Source: Sphingomonas sp. Leaf21 (lineage in GTDB: Bacteria > Pseudomonadota > Alphaproteobacteria > Sphingomonadales > Sphingomonadaceae). Taken from it: a stretch of DNA of 64,000 nucleotides. Under the pieces are notes generated by a model. The model did no database searches, was not told the DNA's origin, and saw nothing but the letters and a program-made list of their open reading frames with translations. Positions 45,600-54,284 of the stretch are shown here, one piece after another (position 1 is the first letter of the stretch; every line of letters starts with the position of its first letter). The position numbers were made by a program, and so were the translations under genes. The DNA lies in assembly GCF_916858675.1 (NCBI RefSeq), contig NZ_CAKASM010000001.1, positions 496,001 through 560,000 on the forward strand, written 5' to 3'.

Positions 45600-47720
45600 G
45601 TGACGCCCGTTTTCACGATGCTGGCTGTTGTTGCCGTTGCGCCTGATACCGTTCCGCAAAGGGCTGTCAGCGAGGAGATCATCGTCACCGCCCAGCAGAC
45701 CAAGGGTACGGACGCCTATACGACGCCGGATCAGAGCTCGGCCTATCGCCTGCCGATCAGCATCCGCGACACGCCACAGGCGATCAGCGTGGTCACGCGC
45801 CAGCAGATCGACGACTTTCAGCTCAACGACATCAACGCGCTGCTCGCCACCGTACCGGGCTTCAACGTCCAACCCCAGGAAACCGACCGCTTCTATTACT
45901 CGGCGCGCGGTTTCGACGTGCAGAACTTCCAGGTCGACGGCCTCGGCCTGCCTCCGGCCTTTGCGGTGCAGGTCGGCTCGATCGACACCGCCATCTACGA
46001 CCATGTCGAGATATTGAAGGGCGCGCCCGGATTGCTCTCGCCCGTCGGCAACCCCTCCGCTGTCGTCAATTTCATCCGCAAGCGCCCGACGCGCGACTTC
46101 CAGGCGACGGGATCGGCGCAATATGGATCGTTCGACAGTCTTCGCCTGCAGGGTGATGTCTCGACGCCACTCGACAAGGACGGTCATATCCGGGCGCTTG
46201 GCGTCGGTGTCTATTCGGATGCCGACAGCTATCTCGATCGCTACCACCTGCGTCGCTGGACGGGCTATGGCATCGTGGAGGCCGATCTCGGCGCGAACAC
46301 CGTCGCAAGCATCGGCTATGGCTATCAGAACCACCGGAGTTCCGCGGCGCAATGGGGTGCCCTGCCGCTCTATTATACCGATGGCACGCGTATTCCGCTG
46401 GCGCGATCGTCCAATACCGGTCCCGACTGGGCGGGCTTCAACGTCACCGACCGCCAGATATTTGGCGACATCACCCATCAGTTCAACGACAAGTGGCTGA
46501 TCAAGGCCAGCGCGTTTCGCAGGGCGACCAACGAGCAGGACGACCTGTTCTACGTCTATGGCAATCCCGATCGCGCCACCGGCCTGGGGGTGTTTTCCTA
46601 TCCGGGATCGTTCAAGGCGTCGAACCGCGACTTCACCTTCGACGTTCATGCCAGCGGAAGCTTCGAGGCGCTGGGTCAGGAGCAGATGCTCGTCGTCGGC
46701 TTCCTGCGCGGCGCGCTGACCTATCGTCAGTTGTCGCGCTATGACAATGCGGCGATCGGACTGTCCGTTCCGCTCGACCAGCTGTTCGACGGCAGCTTCC
46801 CCCGCCCGAACTTCCCCTCGACGTACAGCGACGATCCGGCGTTCTCGACCTATACGCACCAGCAGCGGACCTCCGCCTACGCAACTCTGCGCCTGCGCCC
46901 GGTCGATCCGCTCAAGCTCATCCTCGGCGCCAACTATACCTGGGCCCGAAGCGAGGGCTATTCCTATGGCGCTCCGAGCAATTACCGCGACAACCGGTTC
47001 CTGCCCTTTGTCGGCGCGACGCTCGATCTCACGCGCCATGTCAGCGCCTATGCCAGCTATGCCACGATCTTCAATCCGCAGAACGTCTTCGGCGCAGGCG
47101 GCGTCCTCATCGCCCCGATCAAGGGCAACAGCCTCGAAGGCGGGTTCAAGGGCGAATGGTATGAAGGTCGATTGAACGCCGCCGTGTCGGTGTTCCGTGT
47201 CCGGCAGGACAATTTCGCCGAAGCGGCGGGGTTCGATCCGACGATCGGGCAGACCATCTATCGTGGCGTCAATTCCAGGTCCGAAGGCATCGAACTCGAA
47301 CTGGGTGGCCAGCTCCTGCCCGGCGTTCAGGCCACCGGCGGCTATACGATCATGCGCATCCAGGGCGATGACGGCACGCCGACCCGCACCTTCGTTCCGC
47401 GCCAGACCGCCAAGCTGAACCTGACCTACAGCCCCCCGGTCTTGCCCGCGTTGAAGCTGGGTGCATCGCTTCAATATCAGACGAAGATCTACGTCGTCGG
47501 GTCGACCATCTCGACGATCACCGGTCAGCCGATCCGCGTCACCCAGGACAAATATGCGACGCTCGATCTGCTCGGCAGCTACAAGATCACGGACAAGCTC
47601 CAGCTGGCGGTGAATGTCCGCAACGTCACCAACACCAAGGCGATCAACGCGCTCACCTACGACCAGGGCTATTACAACGCCCCCAGAAGCGTGCTGGCGA
47701 CGGTCACGATCAGCTATTGA
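45600..47720 (+). CDS. TonB-dependent siderophore-type receptor
   Basis: A 706-residue outer-membrane receptor from GTG 45600 with GGGGGA upstream. The TonB box-like segment is EEIIVTAQQT. The plug has RDTPQAISVVTRQQIDDFQL and NDINALLATVPGFNV, typical of the siderophore receptor group. The barrel ends ARSVLATVTISY. The start gives a short hydrophobic leader (VFTMLAVVAVAP). It lacks the extra STN domain of transducing receptors. Iron regulation is suggested by the palindrome just upstream. The ligand is unknown. Confidence 0.9.
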   Translation: MTPVFTMLAVVAVAPDTVPQRAVSEEIIVTAQQTKGTDAYTTPDQSSAYRLPISIRDTPQAISVVTRQQIDDFQLNDINALLATVPGFNVQPQETDRFYYSARGFDVQNFQVDGLGLPPAFAVQVGSIDTAIYDHVEILKGAPGLLSPVGNPSAVVNFIRKRPTRDFQATGSAQYGSFDSLRLQGDVSTPLDKDGHIRALGVGVYSDADSYLDRYHLRRWTGYGIVEADLGANTVASIGYGYQNHRSSAAQWGALPLYYTDGTRIPLARSSNTGPDWAGFNVTDRQIFGDITHQFNDKWLIKASAFRRATNEQDDLFYVYGNPDRATGLGVFSYPGSFKASNRDFTFDVHASGSFEALGQEQMLVVGFLRGALTYRQLSRYDNAAIGLSVPLDQLFDGSFPRPNFPSTYSDDPAFSTYTHQQRTSAYATLRLRPVDPLKLILGANYTWARSEGYSYGAPSNYRDNRFLPFVGATLDLTRHVSAYASYATIFNPQNVFGAGGVLIAPIKGNSLEGGFKGEWYEGRLNAAVSVFRVRQDNFAEAAGFDPTIGQTIYRGVNSRSEGIELELGGQLLPGVQATGGYTIMRIQGDDGTPTRTFVPRQTAKLNLTYSPPVLPALKLGASLQYQTKIYVVGSTISTITGQPIRVTQDKYATLDLLGSYKITDKLQLAVNVRNVTNTKAINALTYDQGYYNAPRSVLATVTISY

Positions 47721-47887
47721 GGCCTCTTCGCCCGAAGCATGTCGAGCCGAACGTGCCGGTATCTCCGCCACACGGCTCGGCAGGGTTGGGTACGGCTGTC
47801 GCCCAAGCACGGGAAGCGGCGATCTTCGACCGGTCCTCCCGCCTCCGGCGACCCGACGTCGCCGGACAGCGCTTGGTCCGTTCCGCC

Positions 47888-48739
47888 ATGTCGGACGTTG
47901 ACCGCAGCATGAAGACGATCCGCTTTCCCGACGGTACGACCGTCCCCGCGCTTGGCCAGGGCACCTGGATGATGGCGGAAGATCCCGCCCGCCGGTCCGA
48001 CGAGATCGCCGCGCTTCGCGAAGGGCTGTCACTCGGCCTGACCCTGATCGACACCGCCGAGATGTATGCCGACGGCGAGTCCGAACGCCTCGTCGGGGAG
48101 GCAATCGCGGGCGTGCGCGACGAGGTGTTCCTCGTCAGCAAGGCCTATCCCCAGAATGCCTCGCGCGACCGGCTCCAGCACGCCTGCGAAGCGAGCCTCG
48201 ACCGGCTCGGGACCGATCGGCTCGACCTCTACCTGCTGCACTGGCGCGGGCGCGTACCGCTCGCGGAGACGGTCGAGGCGATGGAGCGACTGGTCGCGGC
48301 GGGCAAGATCCTTCGCTGGGGCGTGAGCAACCTCGATGCCCACGACATGGAGGAACTCGTCGCGACCGGCGGCGAAGGCTGTCAGACCGACCAGATTCTC
48401 TACAACCTGACCAGACGCGGTCCGGACTATGACCTGATCCCGTGGCTCGCACGGCATCACATGCCGGTCATGGCCTATAGCCCGGTCGAACAAGGTCGTC
48501 TGCTGGCGCATCCCGACCTTGCCGCCATGGCCGGGGACCGCGCGGTCACGCCAGCGCAGATCGCGCTTGCCTGGCTGCTGGCACGGGACGGCGTCCTGCC
48601 CATCCCCAAGGCCGGATCGGTCGCGCATGTCCGGGACAATCGTGCCGCGCTGGACCTCACGCTGTCCGAGGCCGAGTTGCACCGCCTCGACACGCTCTTT
48701 CCGCCCCCACGCGCTCCCGAACCGCTCGCGATGCTCTAG
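47888..48739 (+). CDS. Aldo/keto reductase
   Basis: A 283-residue NADPH-dependent oxidoreductase. The catalytic tetrad is complete: D55, Y60 (DTAEMYADGES), K85 (LVSKAYPQ) and H118 (YLLHWRG). Start ATG 47888 is chosen; ATG 47909 (MKTIRFPDG) also fits the fold. The end overlaps the LysR gene stop by 4 bases. It would reduce aldehydes or keto groups; the natural substrate is unknown. Confidence 0.85.
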   Translation: MSDVDRSMKTIRFPDGTTVPALGQGTWMMAEDPARRSDEIAALREGLSLGLTLIDTAEMYADGESERLVGEAIAGVRDEVFLVSKAYPQNASRDRLQHACEASLDRLGTDRLDLYLLHWRGRVPLAETVEAMERLVAAGKILRWGVSNLDAHDMEELVATGGEGCQTDQILYNLTRRGPDYDLIPWLARHHMPVMAYSPVEQGRLLAHPDLAAMAGDRAVTPAQIALAWLLARDGVLPIPKAGSVAHVRDNRAALDLTLSEAELHRLDTLFPPPRAPEPLAML

Positions 48740-49632
48740 CCGCGAATGTAATCGACGAACGCGCGCAGCGGCGGCGGCACCAGACGGCGGCCCGAATAAT
48801 AGAGGAACGGACCAGAGAAGGATTGCCACCAGTCGGGCAGCACGGCTTCGAGCGCGCCGCTCGCCAGCGCTGGCGCGAGCCAATCCTCGAACAGGTGGAT
48901 GATCCCGCCGCCCGCGATTGCCATGTCGACCAGCAGGTCGGCCGCGCCGGACACGCTGGCGATCAGCGGGCCCTGCGGCTCGATCCGCACGATCTCGCCA
49001 TCGCGTTCGAACTCCCAGGGGCTGGTGAGCGCGCCGCTGGTGAAGCGGCCGCGCAGGCAGGCGTGGGTCAGCAGGTCGCGCGGATGGCCGGGGCACCCGC
49101 GCGCATCGAGATAGGCGGGCGCCGCCGCGGTCGCGAAACGCTGGACCCGCGGGCCGATCGGCACCGCGATCATGTCCTGCTCCAGCCGTTCGTCATGGCG
49201 GATGCCGGCATCGCAGCCTGATGCGACCATGTCGACGAACCCGTCCTCCGCGACGATCTCGACCTGAATGTCGGGATAGGCGGCGAGGAAGCCCGGCAGG
49301 ATCGCCGGGAGCACCAGCCGCGCCGCGCTGACCGGCACGTTGAGCCTGAGCGTACCTGCCGGTTTGTCCCGGAACAGGTTCACGACATCGAGCGCCGCCT
49401 CCACCTCGCCCAGCGCCGGTGCCAGTCGCTCGATCAGCCGCGTGCCCGCCTCGGTCGGCACGACGCTGCGTGTGGTGCGATGGAGCAGCCGGACGCCCAG
49501 CCGCGCCTCCAGTCTGCGTACCGCCTCGCTGAGCGTGGAGGCGCTCGATCCGGTGGTCCGGGCTGCGTCGCGAAATCCACGCGCCTGTGCGACCGTCAGG
49601 AACGCGTTGAGATCGGCAAGGTCGGCTTTCAT
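48736..49632 (-). CDS. LysR family transcriptional regulator
   Basis: A 298-residue regulator from ATG 49632. The winged-helix N-terminus (LNAFLTVAQARGFRDAARTTGSSASTLSEAVRRLE) and the LRLNVPVSAARLVLP linker to a periplasmic-binding-like effector domain are typical. It is divergent from the aldo/keto reductase at 49723, so that gene is the likely target, and convergent with the other reductase. Confidence 0.87.
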   Translation of the reverse strand: MKADLADLNAFLTVAQARGFRDAARTTGSSASTLSEAVRRLEARLGVRLLHRTTRSVVPTEAGTRLIERLAPALGEVEAALDVVNLFRDKPAGTLRLNVPVSAARLVLPAILPGFLAAYPDIQVEIVAEDGFVDMVASGCDAGIRHDERLEQDMIAVPIGPRVQRFATAAAPAYLDARGCPGHPRDLLTHACLRGRFTSGALTSPWEFERDGEIVRIEPQGPLIASVSGAADLLVDMAIAGGGIIHLFEDWLAPALASGALEAVLPDWWQSFSGPFLYYSGRRLVPPPLRAFVDYIRG

Positions 49633-49655
49633 CGTTCGGTTTTCCGTACAGCCCG

Positions 49656-49689
49656 TGCGGATCACTCCCGCTTATCGTTACGATCCGCA
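49656..49689. promoter_or_regulatory. Inverted repeat between LysR gene and aldo/keto reductase
   Basis: Perfect 8-bp arms TGCGGATC (49656-49663) and GATCCGCA (49682-49689) with an 18-base spacer lie in the 90-base divergent gap. Spaced dyads like this are common LysR binding sites, so it is a candidate operator. Confidence 0.45.
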
Positions 49690-49722
49690 AGCCGTATTTC
49701 GGGGCCAGCAAGGAGAATAACG

Positions 49723-50586
49723 ATGACGATCGACCAGGCAGGCACCTATCCCTTCGCCGGACGCAGCGTGCGGCGGCTTGGCTATGGCGCGATGCAACTC
49801 GCCGGGCCCGGTGTGTTCGGCCCGCCGCGCGACAGGGACGGCGCGCTTGCCGTGCTTCGCGCCGCCATGGAGGCCGGTGTCAATCACATCGACACCAGCG
49901 ACTTCTATGGCCCGCACGTCACCAATCGGCTGATCCGCGAGGCATTATACCCCTACACCGACGACCTGCTGATCGTGACCAAGATCGGCGCGCGTCGCGG
50001 TGACGATGCGTCCTGGCTGCCCGCGTTCGAGCCGGACGAAGTGACCCGCGCCGTCGAGGACAACCTGACGAACCTCGGGCTGGAGACGCTCGACGTCGTC
50101 AATCTGCGCCTGATGTTCGACGTGCATGGTCCGGCCGAGGGATCGCTCGCCGCACCGCTCAAGGCGTTGGCGGACCTGCAGCGTCGGGGCTTGGTGCGTC
50201 ATATCGGCCTCAGCAACGTGACGCCGACGCAGTTGGGGGAAGCGCGCGACATCGCCGAGATCGTCTGCGTCCAGAACCAGTATAACCTCGCCCACCGCGA
50301 TGACGACGGCTTCATCGACACGCTGGCGACGGAGGGTATCGCCTATGTGCCCTTCTTCCCGCTCGGCGGGTTCAGCCCGCTGCAATCGGCGGCGCTGTCC
50401 GGCGTGGCGGCGCGGCTCAAGGCCACGCCGATGCAGGTGGCGCTGGCATGGCTGCTCCAGCGGTCGCCCAACATCCTGTTGATCCCAGGCACCTCGTCGG
50501 TGGAGCACCTCCACGAGAACCTCGCCGCGGGCTCGCTGACGCTGCCCGACGATGCCGTGGCCGAACTCGACGCGATCGGGCGGTAA
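49723..50586 (+). CDS. Aldo/keto reductase, YdbC-like subgroup
   Basis: A 287-residue oxidoreductase from ATG 49723 with AGGAG upstream. D57, Y62 and K87 of the tetrad are kept, but the catalytic His is replaced by Asn (N127 in DVVNLRL), as in the YdbC-like subgroup. It lies across from the LysR gene, and its expression is probably LysR-controlled. It converges with the ArsR gene at 50587. Substrate unknown. Confidence 0.85.
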   Translation: MTIDQAGTYPFAGRSVRRLGYGAMQLAGPGVFGPPRDRDGALAVLRAAMEAGVNHIDTSDFYGPHVTNRLIREALYPYTDDLLIVTKIGARRGDDASWLPAFEPDEVTRAVEDNLTNLGLETLDVVNLRLMFDVHGPAEGSLAAPLKALADLQRRGLVRHIGLSNVTPTQLGEARDIAEIVCVQNQYNLAHRDDDGFIDTLATEGIAYVPFFPLGGFSPLQSAALSGVAARLKATPMQVALAWLLQRSPNILLIPGTSSVEHLHENLAAGSLTLPDDAVAELDAIGR

Positions 50587-50898
50587 TCAGGCCGACCGAT
50601 TGGCGAGCACCGCGTCGAGAAGGCCGGGAAAGCGCTGGTCGAATTCGGCGCGGCGCAGCGTGTTGATCATTTCACGCCCGGCCTGCGTCGTCTCGATCAG
50701 CCCCGCTCCGCGCAACAGCTTCAAGTGGTTGGAGAGCGTGCTTTTCGGAATCGTCTCGCACGGCGCGGCATCGGTGCAACTCAGCCGCTCGGTCGCCGCG
50801 AGCCGCGCCACCATGGCCAGCCGATTGGGATCGGCCAGCGCGTGCAGCGCCAGATCGAGCGGAACGTCCTCCAGCCGGGGGTGAGTGAAGCGAGGCAT
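50587..50898 (-). CDS. ArsR-type transcriptional regulator
   Basis: A 103-residue winged-helix repressor from ATG 50898 (a GTG 18 bases upstream is possible). The fold shows ALHALADPNRLAMVARLAATE, then the recognition helix KSTLSNHLKLLRGAGLI and GREMINTLR wing. Cys pairs occur at SCTDAAPCE, placed where some family members sense thiols or metals. It is divergent from the SDR gene, which it probably represses from the palindrome at 50930-50952. Confidence 0.85.
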   Translation of the reverse strand: MPRFTHPRLEDVPLDLALHALADPNRLAMVARLAATERLSCTDAAPCETIPKSTLSNHLKLLRGAGLIETTQAGREMINTLRRAEFDQRFPGLLDAVLANRSA

Positions 50899-50929
50899 GA
50901 GACGAATATAGGGCACGATATCGAATTTA

Positions 50930-50952
50930 ATAGTTCGGCATTATTGAACTAT
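50930..50952. promoter_or_regulatory. Candidate ArsR operator
   Basis: Perfect 7-bp arms ATAGTTC and GAACTAT with a 9-base spacer sit midway in the A/T-rich ArsR/SDR divergent gap. Position and A/T content match ArsR-type operators. Confidence 0.55.
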
Positions 50953-51029
50953 CGAAGCGTCATCCCATCTTCCGCTTGCCGACAGCGCACCATGCCGTGG
51001 TCGCGGGCCAGCATTTTTGGAGAATAAAT

Positions 51030-51764
51030 ATGTCGATTCAGGGCAGGACCGCGCTCGTCACCGGCGGATCGCGCGGTATCGGAGCGGCCATCGCCAAGCG
51101 TCTCGCGGCGGATGGCGCGACCGTGGCGATCACCTATGCCGGTAACAAGGCCGCCGCCGACGCCGCGGTGGCGGCGATCGAGAGTGCGGGCGGCACCGCT
51201 TTCGCCTTCCAGGCAAACGCCGCCGATCCCGCCTCGCAGCGCGCGGGCGTCGAACAGGCCGCCGCCGCCCTGGGTGGGATCGACATCCTGGTCCACAATG
51301 CCGGGGTGGCCGAGTTCTCCTCGGTGACCGAGGACACCGACGACACCTACGACCGTCAGTTCGCCGTCAACGTGAAGGGTCTGCATGTCGGCACCCGCGC
51401 GGCCCTGCCGCACCTTCGCGACGGCGGGCGGATCATCCTGATCGGTAGCATCTCGGGCGAGATGGCCTTCCCCGCGACCACCGTCTACAGCGCGACCAAG
51501 GCCGCCGTGGCGGCGCTGGCACGCGGCTGGGCCAAGGAGCTTGCGCCTCGCAACATCCTGGTCAACACCGTCCAGCCAGGGCCGATCGACACCGATATGA
51601 ACCCGGCCGACAGCGACTTCGCAGGGCAGGTGCTGCAGGCGATCCCGCTTGGCCGCTATGGCAAGGTCGAGGAGATCGCGGGCGCGGTTGCGTTTCTCGC
51701 CGGACCGGATGCCAGCTACATCACCGGCACGACGCTCAACATCGATGGCGGTGCGACGGCCTGA
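51030..51764 (+). CDS. Short-chain dehydrogenase/reductase
   Basis: A 244-residue classical SDR. The nucleotide-binding motif is TGGSRGIGAAIA, the structural motif HNAGVAE, the catalytic Ser in GSISG, and the YSATK segment. The end has the GTTLNIDGG finish of FabG-like reductases. GGAGA precedes ATG 51030. It would oxidise or reduce a small alcohol or ketone with NAD(P). ArsR control is suggested by the divergent gene. Confidence 0.88.
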   Translation: MSIQGRTALVTGGSRGIGAAIAKRLAADGATVAITYAGNKAAADAAVAAIESAGGTAFAFQANAADPASQRAGVEQAAAALGGIDILVHNAGVAEFSSVTEDTDDTYDRQFAVNVKGLHVGTRAALPHLRDGGRIILIGSISGEMAFPATTVYSATKAAVAALARGWAKELAPRNILVNTVQPGPIDTDMNPADSDFAGQVLQAIPLGRYGKVEEIAGAVAFLAGPDASYITGTTLNIDGGATA

Positions 51765-51774
51765 CGGATAGCAT

Positions 51775-51931
51775 GGGCGTGCCGGCCACCGGGGGTCGGC
51801 ACGTCGATGCCCTTGGGCTGCGCGATCGCATCGTTGACCAGCACGTGGACGCGCCCGAACCGTGCTTCGGCGGCCTCGAGAAAGGCGTCGAAGTCGGCGC
51901 CGTTCGTCGCGTCGGGGACTGTCAGGACTTT
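51775..51931 (-). pseudogene. SDR gene remnant
   Basis: The minus strand translates to VLTVPDATNGADFDAFLEAA, then EARFGRVHVLVNDAIAQPKG, which matches the D-x-x-D, helix and VLVNNAG stretch of SDR enzymes, where the Asn of the Asn-Ala-Gly motif is replaced (NDA). No start, nucleotide-binding site or catalytic Tyr/Lys remains. It adjoins a transposase remnant, suggesting decay after insertion. Confidence 0.4.
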
Positions 51932-51946
51932 TATGCGGCAGGCCGG

Positions 51947-52103
51947 TCACCGTCGGATGACCAAGCGCTCGCCGAAGTTCACGGCGAACTGGCTTTTTGG
52001 CCTCACCCCATTCGCGCGGCGGTCGTTTCCATTCGTCCGCCGCGTGATTGCGCACGAGCTGCGGCAGCGCCATCGCGGCATCGTCACGACATATCAGACT
52101 ATC
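51947..52103 (-). pseudogene. IS256-family transposase C-terminal remnant (frameshifted)
   Basis: Read on the minus strand, RDDAAMALPQLVRNHAADEW, then KRPPREWGEAK, and, after a one-base slip in a run of five A, SQFAVNFGERLVIRR to TGA at 51947-51949, match the C-terminal end of Mutator/IS256-type transposases (PPREW..AK.QFA..FGERF). Only the last 50 or so codons persist. No terminal repeats or target duplication were seen. Confidence 0.55.
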
Positions 52104-52122
52104 AAGTGCCGAAGTCCCCCAT

Positions 52123-53790
52123 CTACGCCACGCTGCCTTCCACCAGGCCGGACCCGGACAGAACGAGCGGCACGCCGATCGCTTCTTTCGCCCCCGTCGG
52201 GAGAGTAATCTCAAGCCCCTGATCGGTTCGCTTGAAGGCGAGCGGCGTCTTGTCGCCGAACAGCGTGACCCGCTCGACCTGTCCCCGCCCGATGCTGTTG
52301 CCGTTGGCGAAACGGTTCAGCCGGACCACCCCGTCGTCGGGCCAACCCAGCACCAGCGCATGAACGTCCTCCCCCTTACGGACATAGCGGACATCGTCGG
52401 CCTTGTAGTACGACCGCTGCGCCTCGCTGAACATGCCGCCACCGCCAGAGCCGGGACCTTCCCCGAAGACACGCCACGGCCGCGTACCATAGATCGCGCC
52501 GCCATAGCGGCCCATCCAGGCGGCAATACCTTCGACGACCGCCTCTTCCTTCTCGTCGATCGTGCCGTCGCCGCGCATCGGCACGTTGAGCAGCAGATTG
52601 CCGTTCTTCGACACGACGTCGCACAAGGTGTGGATCACCGCCGTCGCGTTCTTGTAACCGTCCCGGTCATAGACGCCGCGGCTGTAATGCCAGCCGCCGA
52701 TGCAGGTGTCGGTCTGCCAGGGATAGGTCTCGATATAGGTCTTGCCCCCGCGCTCGACATCGTCGACCACCGCCATGCGCCGCTGCGCCGGGGTGGTCTT
52801 GACGTTGAGCACCGCCTCCAGCCGCCCGTTATGCCAGCGGCGATTTGCGTTGTAGTAATAGGCGGCGATCTCAAGACCATATTCTTCCATGGGCAGGTCG
52901 AAATCGTCGAAATACAGAAGATCGGGCTGGTACTGGTCGATCAGCGCCCGGCAACGGCGCGCCCAGGCGGCGGCGAGGTCCGGGCGGTGGGGCGGCTTGC
53001 CTTCGTTCCACAGGCTGTCGGTGCGGCGATGCCAATCGTCGGCCTCCGTCCGGTTGGTATAGCCATCCGGGATCCGCATGATCGGTCCGTTATAAAGGAC
53101 CTGCGGGTCCAGCCCTTCCCACCAGGTGCCCTTGCCATCGGCCTTGGTCCGCCAATCCGCATCATAGCGCTTGCCCTGCATCGGGCCTTCGGCGTCATAG
53201 CCATAGGCGGTCTGATACCAGTGCCAGCTATGCGCGCTGTGGTTGGATACGCCGAAGCGCAGCCCGCGCGCCCGTGCCGCCTTCGCCCAGGTGCCGACGA
53301 TATCGCGCTTGGGCCCGACCCGCGTCGAGTTCCAGGGGTGGGGCGAGTTGAAATTGTCGAAATTGTCGTGGTGATTGGCCATCGACACGAAATATTTGGC
53401 GCCCGCGCGGGTGTAGAGATCCAGCTGCCGCTCGGGGTTCCAGTTTTCCGCCTTGAACTGGCCGATGACGTCGAGGAAACCGACCTTGCTCGGATGGCCG
53501 TATTTGCGGACATGGGTATTGTACGCGCCCGAACCCTGCAGATACATGTCGCGGGCGTACCAGTCCCCAGCCTCGGGCACGCATTGCGGCCCCCAATGCG
53601 CCCACATGCCGAACTTGGCGTCCCGGAACCAATCGGGCGCGCTATACCCCTCGGCAAGCGAGTTCCAGTCGGGCGTGAAAGGCCGACCGCCTGACTTCGC
53701 ACCTGCGGCCGCTGCGGGCATGGCGCCCAGTGCGGTCGACGCGCCAGCGACGCCCACTGCCCCGAGCAGATCCCGCCGATTCACCTTCAT
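52123..53790 (-). CDS. Alpha-L-fucosidase, GH29
   Basis: A 555-residue protein from ATG 53790 (AAGGA eight bases upstream) with a Tat signal (NRRDLLGAVGVAGA). GH29 barrel landmarks: APDWFRDAKFGMWAHWGPQC, YFVSMANHHDNFDNF, and nucleophile candidate D295 in LLYFDDFDLP. A C-terminal beta domain follows. The acid/base is not conserved in position within GH29 and was not identified. It would remove fucose from plant side chains such as those on xyloglucan. It is divergent from the GH43-led cluster. Confidence 0.88.
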   Translation of the reverse strand: MKVNRRDLLGAVGVAGASTALGAMPAAAAGAKSGGRPFTPDWNSLAEGYSAPDWFRDAKFGMWAHWGPQCVPEAGDWYARDMYLQGSGAYNTHVRKYGHPSKVGFLDVIGQFKAENWNPERQLDLYTRAGAKYFVSMANHHDNFDNFNSPHPWNSTRVGPKRDIVGTWAKAARARGLRFGVSNHSAHSWHWYQTAYGYDAEGPMQGKRYDADWRTKADGKGTWWEGLDPQVLYNGPIMRIPDGYTNRTEADDWHRRTDSLWNEGKPPHRPDLAAAWARRCRALIDQYQPDLLYFDDFDLPMEEYGLEIAAYYYNANRRWHNGRLEAVLNVKTTPAQRRMAVVDDVERGGKTYIETYPWQTDTCIGGWHYSRGVYDRDGYKNATAVIHTLCDVVSKNGNLLLNVPMRGDGTIDEKEEAVVEGIAAWMGRYGGAIYGTRPWRVFGEGPGSGGGGMFSEAQRSYYKADDVRYVRKGEDVHALVLGWPDDGVVRLNRFANGNSIGRGQVERVTLFGDKTPLAFKRTDQGLEITLPTGAKEAIGVPLVLSGSGLVEGSVA

Positions 53791-53870
53791 TCCAACCATC
53801 CTTCGCCGTCACTTCATGAACGCCAATCTGTCATTCTCCACAAGACCGCGCAAGCATCTTGACCAATATC

Positions 53871-53906
53871 AGCAAATTTCTAGAACTTTTATTAATCGAA
53901 TTTGCT
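53871..53906. promoter_or_regulatory. A/T-rich palindrome upstream of GH29
   Basis: Perfect 8-bp arms AGCAAATT (53871-53878) and AATTTGCT (53899-53906) flank a 20-base spacer. They lie about 80 bases upstream of the GH29 start. A sugar-responsive regulator could bind here; no LacI-type gene is in the adjoining DNA. Confidence 0.45.
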
Positions 53907-53924
53907 TAGTTTACGTGCCTGTAT

Positions 53925-54014
53925 CTAGAAACTCTGCGATATTCGACTCAATTGATGAGACATTACAGTGCGTTGCGGATGCCATTTCGCCGGTACATGA
54001 TTGACGATTGACAT
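53925..54014 (-). CDS. Candidate 29-residue small protein
   Basis: On the minus strand AAGGAGG, seven bases, then ATG 54014 opens 29 codons ending in TAG. The peptide starts MSIVNHVPAKWH, then QRTVMSHQL, is basic and has no membrane segment. It lies in A/T-rich DNA upstream of GH29, so it may be a leader peptide for that gene. Evidence rests on the ribosome site only. Confidence 0.35.
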   Translation of the reverse strand: MSIVNHVPAKWHPQRTVMSHQLSRISQSF

Positions 54015-54284
54015 GGATCATCCTCCTTCAATGGCGATATTGAAAATAGAACCTTGTCTTCAAGACCGCTATGCTACTGCCATACCACGATATATTTAAA
54101 GGCATCGGCAAAATTGCGCTCATAGGGATGACGTGGCCTCTTGATGGACCGCCCCTCTCGCCGTTACGACCACGTGACTCGGCAGGATGCGCAGCTGTCA
54201 CGTGGAAACCGCGTCTGCTGCAAAAGATGGGATGGGCTCTGCGCAGCAAAGCGTGTCGCTCAGGCCGGTAAGGGAGGACCGGAT

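Larger units (their letters stand above)
53800..54284. other. Long A/T-rich divergent intergenic region
   Basis: This 485-base gap is much lower in GC than the rest, especially 53840-54110. It contains the palindrome at 53871-53906, two copies of TCTAGAA (53879 and 53924), and a candidate small frame at 53925-54014. No large gene is present. It should hold the promoters for GH29 and the GH43-led operon. Confidence 0.6.

Noticed and set aside
47720..47760. Possible REP-like element after the siderophore receptor
   Set aside because: Only a short CTTCG/GAAG hairpin and partial similarity to sphingomonad repeats; too weak to call.
45387..48104. Long minus-strand frame opposite the siderophore receptor
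   Set aside because: Same shadow pattern; the plus strand has a clear plug and barrel.
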